Shown here piece by piece: positions 33,701-45,200 of a stretch of 64,000 nt of DNA. The DNA is from Klebsormidium nitens (Eukaryota > Streptophyta > Klebsormidiophyceae > Klebsormidiales > Klebsormidiaceae). Location of the stretch: positions 1-64,000 of the forward strand of contig DF237391.1 in NCBI GenBank assembly GCA_000708835.1, written 5' to 3'. Made by a program: the position numbers and the translations under genes. The notes beneath the pieces were generated by a model that had not been told where the DNA came from, did not search any database, and saw nothing but the letters and a program-made list of their open reading frames with translations. Positions within the stretch are counted from its first letter, which is position 1. Each line of letters starts with the position of its first letter.

Positions 33701-36700
33701 ACGTTGCTGCATGGAGGGGAAAGCAGCAAGGCTCCTCGTTCGAGCAAGAGTCGCGGGTTTGAATGGCAAGTGAAGCCGCAATTGTTGCGGACCAAGCGAC
33801 GACTTGCGAGGTAGAAATCGACCGCTTTCGTCGTAAATGCTGTACTGAAGTTCAAGCACTATTCCTTTAAATCAAAGAGGAAAATGGACCCCGAAGGACC
33901 ATTTAGTCGCAAAATAAGGACATCCAACTTTAGTCGCTAAGGAGCGAACAGAGTCTCAAGAGTCTGATCCAACGCGCAAACGAAAGATGGTCGGATTCAC
34001 CCACGAAACAGATCACGGGAAGGTAGTTCAGAAGAACACTCCCAAGCAATAAAGGCCCCTCACTTGTCTTTCCTCCAGCTGAACAGGCTGTGTGCCGGCG
34101 TGTCGTAGTCGTGGTCCGTCGGATCCAGCCCGCCAATGAATGCGAGCAGCCGTCGCAGTCCACCATCCGCCACGTGTCCCCTCGCCGGGCCGTCTGCGAC
34201 GTGTCCGCTCCCAACGCCGTCCGCCAGGAAGATCTTGTGGTGCAGCGTGAACCCGATGCGACGCGCGAGCGCGCCCCAAATGGAGCTCATGTTGGCGGGG
34301 TCGCGGGGCGCCAGCACGCAAGTTACCTTGGAATCTGCGGAGAGGGTAAGAGGTTGTGAAGAATCGAGAACTATTAGGAGATGAAACGAGAAAGTTGCTG
34401 TCACGAAGCTTGTAACTAGGCTATCACGAGTTGGGGCAACGTCTGGTATTTGAGTGTCCAGGATAGTGCAACAACGTATGAGCTGTTGATGGGAATCGTG
34501 CGGCGCCCGCACTCAAACCACCTTGAAGTTGGCGGACATATAACTTCCTGTTATAAGGGATGATGTCCCCGGGTTTTGAGGGCAGTGCAGCTTATGTGCC
34601 GCTACAACCGCTAGTTTGGCAATACAGGGCCGAAATCAGGACGGAAATTACCTCGTAGTTCGCGAACAACTTGAACCAGATCAGGGTCACAACAAGAGGA
34701 AGAAGTGTTGTCAGGGTTGCTCTCACGACTATTGAGAAAGTGTAACGTTGTTTCTGCGAGGAAGCGAGGGGCTAGAACCTCGTGTTTGCCAAAACGTTTG
34801 TCCCAGCGTTGAAATGTGTATTGATAATGTTCGAGGACGCTTGTTTCGCAAGATGTGCCGAGGCCGACAAGAAAATGACGAGAATTCATATGTTACGCGA
34901 GGACCGACATTTCGAAAGGGCTGAAAGGCAAGCGCCGATGTCTTCTTGCCCCCGCTTTTCCGCCCCTACCTCTGAAGTACTCCACGGCGGCCCCGTTGTG
35001 AGTCAGGTCGACTGCCTTGGTCGCCGCCAACGGGTTCCGCTTCAGCTTCGACGACACGACGTCCCAAAGGATAATGTTTACGCGCACCCCCTCCTCCGCC
35101 TTCTGCTTCAGCAGCTCCCCGATCGTGGGCCCCCCTAGCGGCTTTTCCGCCGCGTTCTCCGCGGGCGGGAACGCGCGGCTGGTGTGCGTGAAGTGCCACG
35201 TGGCGATGTAGATGAGGTGCTTGTCGTTTCGGACGGTGGTGAAGATGTCGCCCCACGCGCTGGGGGAGGTGTCCGCGTTTCGGACGGTGTGGGTGTCTGG
35301 GCAGGGAATTGAGGGGAGCAGACCGGGGGGCACGTGGGCGTCCTGTAGAGGCAATCTGGTGTGAATGCTTTCAATCTGGGAAGAGGAGAATCAGAAAAAT
35401 GGAGTATTTCTCAATTCTGCGGACATTGCGTTCTTTCTTTTATCGAGGAAGCTCGTCGAATTTGCAGCCCAGATTTGTCCGTTATCAGTTCTAGACCATT
35501 CTGTCTACGACTTCACAGCGTTTTTCGATCCCAAAAAGGAAGCTTTTTAGACACCGTGCCTCGGAAACATGCATTGACTAAGCTGCATCATGTGACCGCA
35601 TGCCGACCGCAGGTGCAAACAAAGTCTCTCCAAAATCTTCGAACAATTTGTTCAGTTCGTGCATCACTTATTCTTTTCTTTCACCAGAATATCTTTTGCT
35701 GACCTGCGAATCCCGCGACGATAAAGTTCATCTTAAAGGCTTTTCTCTTTCATTGAAGCCGCTTCCAAGAGTATGTTCTGAGCCCAGCTGCAGACGCAAA
35801 TTAAGAGTTCACATACCTCAAAGTCACTCACAACAGCCCATCTCAACCATTCAAACCCATCCAATGAAGAGGCCCTGCGCCGGCCGTACCTGATACGCCG
35901 TCACCCTACATCCCCTGCGCATCGGGAAGTACGAGTGCGGAACAGGGCCCGGCCCTCGTCTGTATGCCTCGTCTCGGTCCACGCTAACGAACTCTAACCT
36001 AACCCGGATCTCCCCGTCCCCCCTCAAGGGCCGCCCCTTCCTGTCCAGCAGCGGGAGCCACCCCTCGAACGCGTCGCCCCCCCGGATGACGTCAGCGATG
36101 ACGTCAGCGCGCCCCAGCTTCTCCGCCCCGACCGCGCCGTCGTCCTTGGCCTCGAACGTCAGCGTATCGACGGCGTGCGCGAGGTACACGACGAAGCGCT
36201 CGTTCCACACGGGGTGCGCGTCGGCGTGGCGGACCTCGCGGGTGGCGGCCAACCGGGCGGGGCCTGGGGTTAAAGAAGGGGATATACGATTTTAGCCGGG
36301 AGAGAAAGAGGTTAAATGACCGGTTAAGGTGGTCGGGGGAAAAGTCCAGGAATAGGGAGTTCAGGTTGGAGCGTTCGATCGAGACCGGGTGCGCGTCGTG
36401 GTGACGGACCTCACGGGTGGCGGCCAGCCGGGCGGGGCCTGGGTATCAGGGGTTTGAGGTTTTGGCCGGGAGAGAAAGGGGTTAAGTGATTGGTTAAGGT
36501 GGTCGGGGGAATGGCAAGAAGGTAGGAAGTTCCAAGTTTGAGGGTTCGATCGAGACCAGGTGTGCGTCGTGGGGGCGGACCTCCCGGGTGGCAGCCAACC
36601 GGGCGGGGCCTGGGGTTAAGAGAAAAGGAGATTATGTGGTCGGGGAAGGTGGTTGGAAGAGATCGCCATCGAAGACGAAGTTAACTTCGTTTATCCAAAC

Positions 36701-37933
36701 GGTTGTGAGACTGTAGGGTCCGTTTCAGAGGGGTGCGCGTCGTGCCCCGAGTGGCGCCCAACCGGGCAGGAGCTGAGGTTAAAAAAAGGGGTCGAGCAGT
36801 CTGTCGAGGTAGTTGGGAAAAAGTGGCTAGGAAGAACGAAATTCACTCCGTTAAACCAAAGCTTAAGATTTCGAGGGTTCGTTGCGGACGGGGTGCAGGT
36901 TGAGGTGGCGGACCTCCCGGCTGGCGGCAAACCGGGAGGGTCCTGTAGGGGAGAGACGGAGGTTCATTGATTGGTTAATATGGTCGATGGAAGTGGCCAA
37001 GGCAATCCGAAGTCCAGGTTCCGGAGTAAGAAGGCAAGTTCAGTAGAGTGAGTTTGTTCAGAGGAAGAAAGAAACACGAGAGTTCAGATGCGTATGAAAG
37101 GGGACAGTAGGGCACAGATTAGAAGCAGTATGAGAGCGACCTGTCTCTCAGTTGCGTTGTCAGATCAACAATTGATATTTCATGTTGATTTTGACCATAC
37201 CGGTCAGAGTGAGATGTCCAGCAATCCGCTGTTGCTCGAGACTGTGCGGCTGCCGGCAGCTAATGACAACAATGCATATGTTTTGTTCAAGAGACAACCC
37301 GTAGATTTTCAGTATCCCCCTTTCCTTTTGACGAAACAGGGATGGCTTCCTTCCTCGCTCAGTCAAGGAAGAGCAACGTCTGTTGGCCTATCATCTCCTT
37401 TGCTGCGTCCTTTATGTATTGGCTTGCAAGCCTTACGGCAGGCACCGAAGCGATCTGCTGCTGCCTTACGCGCCCCCGATAATGTGTGAGAAAGCCCAAC
37501 TTCTACAGGTATTCAAATCTCGAGACAGTTTATGCATTGAACAGTTCCCACCGTATGTATCAGCCAGCGACACGAGAGGCACAGCTTTGTGCACTTCCAT
37601 CGCTCTCTTGTGATCTCTCAAAGGCCGCAATTGGCCCTCAGTCGCGGTTCCTGATCACCCAGAGTTGTGCACTGACCGTTTGACTCCAACCTTCAGAATC
37701 CCCACATTGCAATTGCTGACGACAGGACACTCACCCGCATTCAGCACCACGTAGCATGACCGGGTCCTATGCTCTTCGTCCCCAGAGCTAGCGCCAGAAG
37801 AACTAGACGTGCGAGCTTCCTGAACGCAGGCCCTGCATCCAGAGCGCAGCTGGGGCATGCACCCGTAAAACGCTACTTCCAGGTTCCTCCCCTCGAGAAT
37901 GGCGACATCTAGAGTGCCGTGCAACAAGACCAT
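30754..37933 (-). CDS. PLD: C2-domain phospholipase D (plant alpha/beta type), 8 exons
   Basis: Hydrolyses phosphatidylcholine and similar lipids to phosphatidic acid and a free head group; C2-PLDs bind membranes with calcium. Exons in transcript order: 37933-37735, 36263-35890, 35342-34970, 34334-34064, 33547-33098, 32759-32577, 32193-31986, 31221-30754; phases close to 841 aa (plant PLD-alpha is about 810). Residues 1-150 form the C2 domain, opening M-V-L-L-H-G-T-L-D-V-A. HxKxxxxD motif 1 is H-H-K-I-F-L-A-D (347-354). Motif 2 is H-A-K-I-M-V-Q-D (684-691), spanning the last splice junction and followed by G-S-A-N-L-N-E-R-S. Both catalytic motifs are intact, so the enzyme should be active. 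Start ATG at 37931-37933 begins the C2 strand. Intron 1 holds a tandem array copied from the start of exon 2, and intron 6 holds copies of the end of exon 6. Confidence 0.95.
32265..32475 (-). pseudogene. Two decayed copies of the 3' edge of PLD exon 6 with donor site
   Basis: The last 35-40 bases of exon 6 plus the start of intron 6 are repeated twice further into the intron. The genuine exon ends at 32577; copies end at 32433 (spacing 144, with GT donor: ATGTACAG/gtgcgt) and 32277 (spacing 156, donor changed to GC). Both share reverse-complement words for ACATG(T/G)CGGCCATGGTGAGGCGC in the plus strand. Reading from exon 6 into the first copy meets a stop codon, so use of the distal donor would truncate the enzyme before motif 2. 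Confidence 0.8.
36300..37010 (-). repeat. Tandem array of four decayed copies of the 5' edge of PLD exon 2 (about 170-bp units) in intron 1
   Basis: Each unit carries about 70 bases matching the start of exon 2 and about 100 bases of the adjoining intron. Genuine exon start is 36263; the copies' equivalent positions are 36438, 36609, about 36773 and 36942, so spacings are 175, 171, about 164 and about 169. On the minus strand three copies still read A-A-(T/S)-R-E-V-R with an AG acceptor in place. The copy at 36942 keeps H-P-V-R-N-E close to H-P-V-W-N-E of the real exon. The copy near 36773 is the most worn. It is a non-coding intronic array unless alternative splicing uses it. Confidence 0.88.
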
Positions 37934-39219
37934 CTTTGGATATCTATGATCGAGCTGTCTCAGAGTATCTCTGGATGAAGCTCTCAAAGTCTTTGAACAA
38001 AGAAGGCAAGGCGGGCTTGGAAGTGCATTGGCGCGGCTTGGATGCTCAAATTTTCAATGCTTTCGGATCCTTTCGGTGTGATGCAAGTCGGTGTGGAACA
38101 AAACCATGGCAGATGAGGTGCCGGATGGACCAGGAAAAAGGAACGGCTCAATTCCGTTGAAGGATTGAGCTGAGCAGCAAAAGCGGCTCATGTCAGCAGA
38201 TGCAGATGCTGATGCAGATGCGGATGGCGGCGCCGAGTCAAGACGAAGCTTGCCGAGCGGGCGGCCTGTGCATGCAAACTGATTGAAGACGCCAGGTGGC
38301 ACACGGTTGGCTGGCCTTCAGGCTGCCGGGAATTACAAGTTACCCGACTTAATTGGCATTCATGTTACCACGACGAAGTCGGAGCTCTGGTTTCAATCCA
38401 GCTGAAGTTCCAGCCGAAGAAGCCGCCCACAGAGCGCTCATGCGCGCGATCGGTCCTACCACAATTAGCGCGTATTTCCGTCCTGCAAGGGCCGGCCCGG
38501 CGACGCAGTGCGATGGGGCCAGCGAATTCGAGAGCTCTGGCGCATCTTGCAAGGGACACCGCCCTACACGAACATGACACGTGTCACGTGCATGCCCGAG
38601 CTAGGGAACACAATGAATGACGGCAATATAACTTAACGCGTCCTGAGACGTGCGCATCTAAGTACTAATGTTAACGCACCGCGGTAGCTCAATCTTCTGT
38701 ACTCAATTTAAGTTGCCCTCAGGTCACTCATTACGTACATGCGGACAATGAAATCAACAATGGAGTAACGCTATTGCATCTTCTCAACCTGAGTCAATTA
38801 GGTACGAGCATGGCAAAGACAGCAACATATCTCCGAGTAATTTGCGAAGAAAGTTGGAACGGCTACGCAGTCGGAAGGAGAGGACCAAGATTGACCATGA
38901 ACGCCGAAGATGAAGTGCTGGATTGAAGAAAGTTCTCGTCGTACCTGTTTTGGATCATGATTCTGCATGGGTTTTGCCTTTGTATGAGACGCATTTGCAA
39001 GAGCAGATACAAAAGAACATACATACATTTGACGACACCCAAACGCCTTGAGCTTGGATGGGCTTGAACTTCTATGGCTTGCACCAACAAGCGCGACTTG
39101 CGCATCCTACTTGCAACTTCCCCCTTCGCTTATCCGTAATAATGATAGTTCCACCGAGAAGAGCCAACAACAATAACCACCATATAACGACAGACACATA
39201 CCTACACAGGGCCCCCACA
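37934..39219. other. Intergenic between PLD start and importin-5 stop
   Basis: About 1.3 kb with no supported gene. It should contain the PLD promoter (minus strand, from 37934 upward) and the importin-5 3' untranslated region (below 39220). A GATGCA/GATGCT microsatellite lies at about 38197-38225. The frame at 38353-38577 begins with ATG but has no family features, and I do not accept it. Confidence 0.4.
38197..38225. repeat. GATGCA-type hexanucleotide microsatellite
   Basis: CAGATGCAGATGCTGATGCAGATGCGGATG-like run of five imperfect six-base units. It lies about 270 bp upstream of the PLD start codon and would be in its promoter. Confidence 0.6.
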
Positions 39220-42200
39220 TCATCCTTGTACACTCATCGCGCTTTGCAAAGCCGCCTGCTGCGCCGGCGACAACGCCCCAAACGTCGCCCGCACTACGTC
39301 TACCGGCAGCGAATTTTGCAAATGCCGCAGGACGGCCCGTATCCGCCCGGCGGCCGCGTCGGTGACTAAGTCCTTTTCCGTCAGCACTTCCGCAAAAACG
39401 GCGATCACTTTCGGGAGGTTTTGCTGCCCCGGGCCAAGCAGGTCCGGGTCCGACTTTTCGACGAGCGACACCAGGTACTCGTGCACGAGCTTGGCTTCTA
39501 GTTGGTCGTTTTTGATGGGCAGGCAGCTCAAAAAGGCAGGTAATACCTGGACACAGGGGGGTTCGTCAGACGCTAGTAGGGTTGTAAACTCTGCTTACAA
39601 ACGTTCGACAGTACAGGAAGGTGATCTCTGTTGAGTTAGACGCCTACTGGGAGCATCTTGACGAGTAGCTCTATACCTTGGAGTACGGGCCCGGCACACA
39701 AGGCGAATTTGATGTAATCAACAGCCAGGCTTCCAGCTTCAGCTGCAAGGCCCAAATTGTTGCGACATACAAGCAACACAGTGAGCATTTCTTCCGGAAC
39801 GGCATGTGTTGCAAGGCAGAACCAGTGACGTTCCTTGATTGGAATCAGACCGGACGAGAGCTATCCAGCGGGGGCAAGTACGATGCAGAAGCAGGCGTAG
39901 CACTGGGGGCTCCAAATCCTCTTAAGTGCAAAATCCGACAGGGCGCCACCGCCTTCACCAGAGAGCATCAACCGTAATGACATCCACGAATGAGCACAAC
40001 TCAAATGAGCCAAACCCTGCAGCCCGCCCACCAGTTTCGCGTCTATGCAGTCCCGCTGGAACTCGCAGATCTTGCCGACCGCGCTGATCGCGTTTTCCGT
40101 CGCGAGCACGCTCTCCTCCTCGCGCGCGCCCTCCGCGCTGATCACCGCGTTCAGCTTCGCCAGCGCCTCGTGCGCGACGCCACGGAACCGCGCGCCGCAG
40201 AATTGCGCGCACACGCCGAGCCCGAACACCGCGGCCTGCCGCGTGTCCGCGTGCGGGTCCGTTGCGCTGTAGTCGAAAAAGTTGATTCAGCTTCGGCTAG
40301 TACTTCTGCTGTCAGAGTCACAGAACTTCACATCTTCCGTTCGGGGAAGTGAAGACTCGGAAAGGAAAGAACAACTTCGTGAACGGTCCTAGGAAGGGGA
40401 AGGTTTGCCAGCATCAGCCTTGAAGAAGCCGATCCAGGTGAGAACAAAGGCCTACAAATCTTCATCTACAATCAGCATAGACAAGTCCGTTTCTCTAGTC
40501 AGATTGTCGGGAATCGGAATCGAAAGGAGTCATGATAAATCATCACCTGTGGAGCATCGCCGGCATGAAGAGGTCGAATGAATATAAATGAGAGCATAAG
40601 GGCGTTCAGATTCTGGTCGACTTCAGCGTCATGAAAGATTCCCTTTCTCTCGCCGGATTTATCGAAGTAATTCCAAGTAAAGTCTGTTCGGAATCGTCAC
40701 CTGTGGAGCATCGCGGGCATGAAGAGGTCGAAGTACTGGTTGCCGGGTTCGCCGGTCTGTTCGATGAGGTCGTCGAAGATGCAGATGATCGCGCGGCGCT
40801 CGGCGGCGGGGCGCTTGGGCTCGAGCAGGGGCGCGAGGAAGGGGACGAGCGTCGCAATGAGCGGCAGCAGCTGGGCCTTGTACACCTTGAGCATCTTGCC
40901 CAGGCATTCCGCCAGCTGCGGAGAGGCGAGCGGAAAATATAAGTTATAGTCGCCTCACTCTCTCTGAGGGGTCCCGACTCTAACACTGATAATCATGCAT
41001 AAAACGTGGCAACAACTGAACTTTGTGTACACTTTGAGCAGCTCGCCAAGGCACTCCGCCAGCTGCAGAGACGCGAGCGGGAGCTGGCGCTTGCTTAGGC
41101 TGCTAATAACTCGAGGACGACTCAAGGGAGTATCAACTCGGGGTTGAAACACCTGCTGTTTGCGAAATGCAGAGTAACCATGCTTTATATTTGTGAACGT
41201 TGCGAAAATTAGGCTGGGATCGTAAAGGGGGCAGCGCTGGGCAGCAAAGTGTGGAGTCCACTGCGGCGTTCTGAGGAAGCAGTCGCAAAGAAGCTAGATT
41301 TCGTCGGCCGGATTTGGAAGCTCGTCGACCGGATCTAGAAGCTGAGATCAATAGAATGGGCTGCACTTCCAGAACAACCCGTTTCTGTTTCAGCAAGCCA
41401 CTCGCAACACCATCAGGGCTCAGAGCAGACGCCGGGCATGAACAACAGCACACACATACCTCTTCCAGCAATTCAGCTTCCTGTTCAATCTCCTCCCCAA
41501 GCACCTTCCCCCCAATGATAAGCGGACACTCTCAAACCTTAAACCCTAAAGGCGCAAACCCCTAACACCGGATACAACAGAGTGAACACCCATACCTGTT
41601 CCAGCACTTCGTCTTCCTGCTCGATCTCCTCCTCCAGCATTTCCCCCTCCTCCTCGTCGAAGTCCTCTGTGCGGCTGCGCGCGTGCTTCTCCTCCTTGCG
41701 CTTGAGCGTCTCCGTGATGACTTCCTGGAAATTGTCCACGATGCTTTTCACTTGGCCCGGGTCCAGCAGCGGCCCCGCCACCTGGATGCACTCGCCCAAC
41801 GACTCCAGCATGCTCGCCACGATCTCTGCCTCGGGCTCCTGCGGGGGATGTAATGCTGGTGAGTTTCATAAGTTCAAGCGTTACGGTTCCTATGATGAAT
41901 CTTGGTGAGTGAATGCATCTTGTTCTGGTGTAAAGAGAGACCATGAAAGACGCGACTCCAGCATGCTCGCCACGACCTCCGCCTCTGGCTCCTGCGGGGG
42001 GTGTAACGCTGGTGAGACTCTACAAAAGAAGAACGTTACAGAGACTGAGTGTATGAGGCTGTTGATATCTATAAAAGGAAAACGTTCTGGTGACTCTACC
42101 GTCTCGGACTCCTGCCGGGGATGCGATGTATGTGAGTTGTAGTGAGGGAGAAAACACAGCGACTTCAAACAAGTCGCTACGGATTGCCGCTTCCGGCTGC

Positions 42201-45200
42201 TGCGTGAGAGGAAACACTGGTGGAGTTGTGACGAGTGAAAAGATATGAGAACGTCTCCAGCAAGCAACACGAGAAGCAAAACGCGGGTGTCTCTTTCAAG
42301 GATTAAGCCTCACCTTGCCCAGGCTCTCTACCAGGCTGCCGATGATGACGTCAGCCAGCTTTTTCAGCTGCTGGATGTCCTGCCCGTTCTTTTTCAACGC
42401 CAGCTCCGCCGACCGCAGCAGCTCCGGCATGGCTGTAGAGCAGTTTGAGAAACATTGAGCCAAATGGCACATCCATCTAAGCCCTTACACTGAAGTAATC
42501 TCCTCCACTCTTTGGAGATTAAAGGTCGGAGTCCGAGGATAGTTAACGGAACTGATGGCTTGTGGCTAAGAGTTCCGAACGATTCAATGGTACTTGAGTA
42601 GAGTAAAGAGACGAAGGATCAAACAGCAACGCCCATGGCAAAACAATGTTTGATGTCTCACAATCTGCTTCACACTGATAAGAGGCCCTCTCAAGCTCTG
42701 ACAAACTCATGGCGGCATCTGGAGCGGGCAAGCCTCGCTCCTTTCCCCAGAAACGAAGTACCTAAACTGAGTCACGGCCGTGCCCACGTATCGACGATGG
42801 TGCACGAACTCTCACCTGACACGGCAGCTTTTCGCACTTCCTCATGGAAGTAGAATTTGATCAGCGGCACCATGATCTCAGTTACCTGCCAGAATCAGAA
42901 ACGAGCATCTCAGTCACTTACTTGATGCACACCGAGCGCCACATAATCCAGGGACAGGAACGCAGCGTATATTGGCCCCTGGCTCATTCTTGAACCTTGT
43001 CCTGCTCGTTAGTTTCTACTCTTTCTCGGCTGTACGACAGAAACGGAAACGCCACCCTTGTTGTCCTCAGAGAAACGTGAACAACGCTGTCGCATAAGAA
43101 AGAGATTGCGGAAGTCACAAAAAGCAAGTGCTGTAGATAGCACGCCGTACCTGTTCCACCCAGGGCGCGAAACCCTCTTTTAGTTCGTCGGCATAGCAGC
43201 AGAGCATGTTGCACGCCGTCGCCTTCTCCTCCAGCACGCTCGTCCGGATGTGTATCCGCTTGTCGCCCAGCGGAATCGTCTCGATGCTGGCGGAACAAAG
43301 CGGGGCGTCAGTCGACAAGGATTGAGGAGTCGGGTTGCACGGTCCAGGTCAAGAGACTCAGTGTTGAAATGATTCAACAGATGGTGCACTCTTCAGCGTG
43401 GTCTCAAAGAATCCCGGGAATCATCGAAAGAAAGAATCATCGACAGCATTCGATGATGCATGGTCCGGTCTATAACGGACGGCGACGTGAGAGGCGTGTT
43501 GCGGATGCGAACGTGAATGTCAAAATACGGTCTGGGCACTTTCACTTACTGCAAAAGCTGGAATTGAAAACGGCGTAAGGCAAGCGACATGGGGACAGCA
43601 GATTACCACCGACCAGACTCGTCTTCGTTCACGCTCAAATCTTGACTCGGCGTTCCAAAGAAGGCACCCGCTCTTGCAAGTAAAGTCGCCAAGCTAGGGG
43701 CGAAACCCAGAACTCCCCAACACAGCAACCTCTTTGTTCAGCACCGTAACTAGAAGTGAGACTGACCTCTCATCCTCCTCGTCCTCGTCTTCGTTGTCCG
43801 AATCTGCGTTCCGGACGGTGATGTCCGGCTTGAGCTGTGCGGACCGCAGCAGGGGCGGCATCACGATCTCCATATACGGCAGGAACTCCTGACCCAGGCA
43901 CTTGCAGAGCCGCGCCCAAGCCTGGCAGGAAACAGAAGAGGGACCAAGTTCAGTGTCTCATACCCCTTTAACTTGTTTCCCTTCTCGCAGATCCTTTCAC
44001 AGCCAACATGACTTGGTTCCTCCGGATTCACTCTTGCCTCGCTCCTTGCAGAATCTCACGTTTGCCAACTCGACTTGAATTCCTCTAAACCGACATCAAT
44101 AATGTGCGGAGCATTCTGACGTCAACACCGTCGAGTGGCACAAGACTGAGGCGGTGCTGTAACGTACCCTCCCTCCCAAACGAACAATCCAAAACCGGGA
44201 TTGCTGCGAACCAGAGCGACAGCGTTGTCTATGTGCGGACACTCCGTCGAGCACGCAATTGCATCACAAGCCCCAATCTTTCCAGGAAACATCTCGCAAG
44301 CATACCTTCCCCGGAGAAACCTCCACAAGTGCAATTACGGTATAACCACCACTCCCACCCCATCAACTGACCAACCCAATAAGCGCACCTGCAGCATATA
44401 GCTTATCGTCGGGTCGTCGTCGTCCATGTCCGCGACCTGCAGCTTGATCAGCACGTCCATGACCTCTTTCGCGTCCGCGCGGAATTTATCTTTTCCGACG
44501 GCCATCCCAACTAGACTGATGCACTCCATGGACTTGGCGCGCAGCATGCGGTGCGTCTTGTCGGTCGCGTGCAGCAGGATGGACTTGAGGTACGGCATCA
44601 CGGCGGAGTAGTACTTGTCGAACAGGTTCTGCAGGGAGGGACCAGGGGAGCGGTTCGACAATAGTCATCACTCATTAAAATTGAACTTGTGAGGGACTGG
44701 AAGTCCGGAAGCGGAAATGATCTTGAAATATGGCATCACGAGTAGTACTTGTCGAACAGGTTCTGCAGGGAGGGACCAGGGGGGAGATTCAACAGATGAT
44801 CAGAGGCTTGACCGTTACTATAAGTCAATCTTGGCATATTGGCATCACCACCAAGTGATGCTTATTGGAGCAACTCAACGACGACGGTGAGACGCCTGGC
44901 CGTAAGTAGAAGACAACCTTGTAAAGGTTTATTGTATTTCGAGGGCAGAATGGATCGAGGTCTGTCAACCCACCGTAGTGCTTATTCAACAGAATCTGCA
45001 GAATTAAGCAAGGGACTTCAAACAGGCTGAACAACGAGGCCGCAACTAATCTTCTCTTAGGCGAACCCTTTCGTCTCGGCCCGCAAAAAAGGAATCAAGA
45101 GATGTACCGTGAAAACGGGCAGCACGCTTACCTGCGCGCAATCCGCGACCGATGCCAGGGCCGTCAACGCCCCTTCCTGCACCATTCTCCGGCCCCCTTG

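Noticed and set aside
36200-37010. Possible CRISPR array (regular repeats of about 170 bp)
   Set aside because: Repeats are long, degenerate and exon-derived, in a eukaryotic intron; no short identical repeats with unique spacers.
38353-38577. 75-codon ATG frame upstream of PLD
   Set aside because: No recognisable features and no neighbouring exons in phase.
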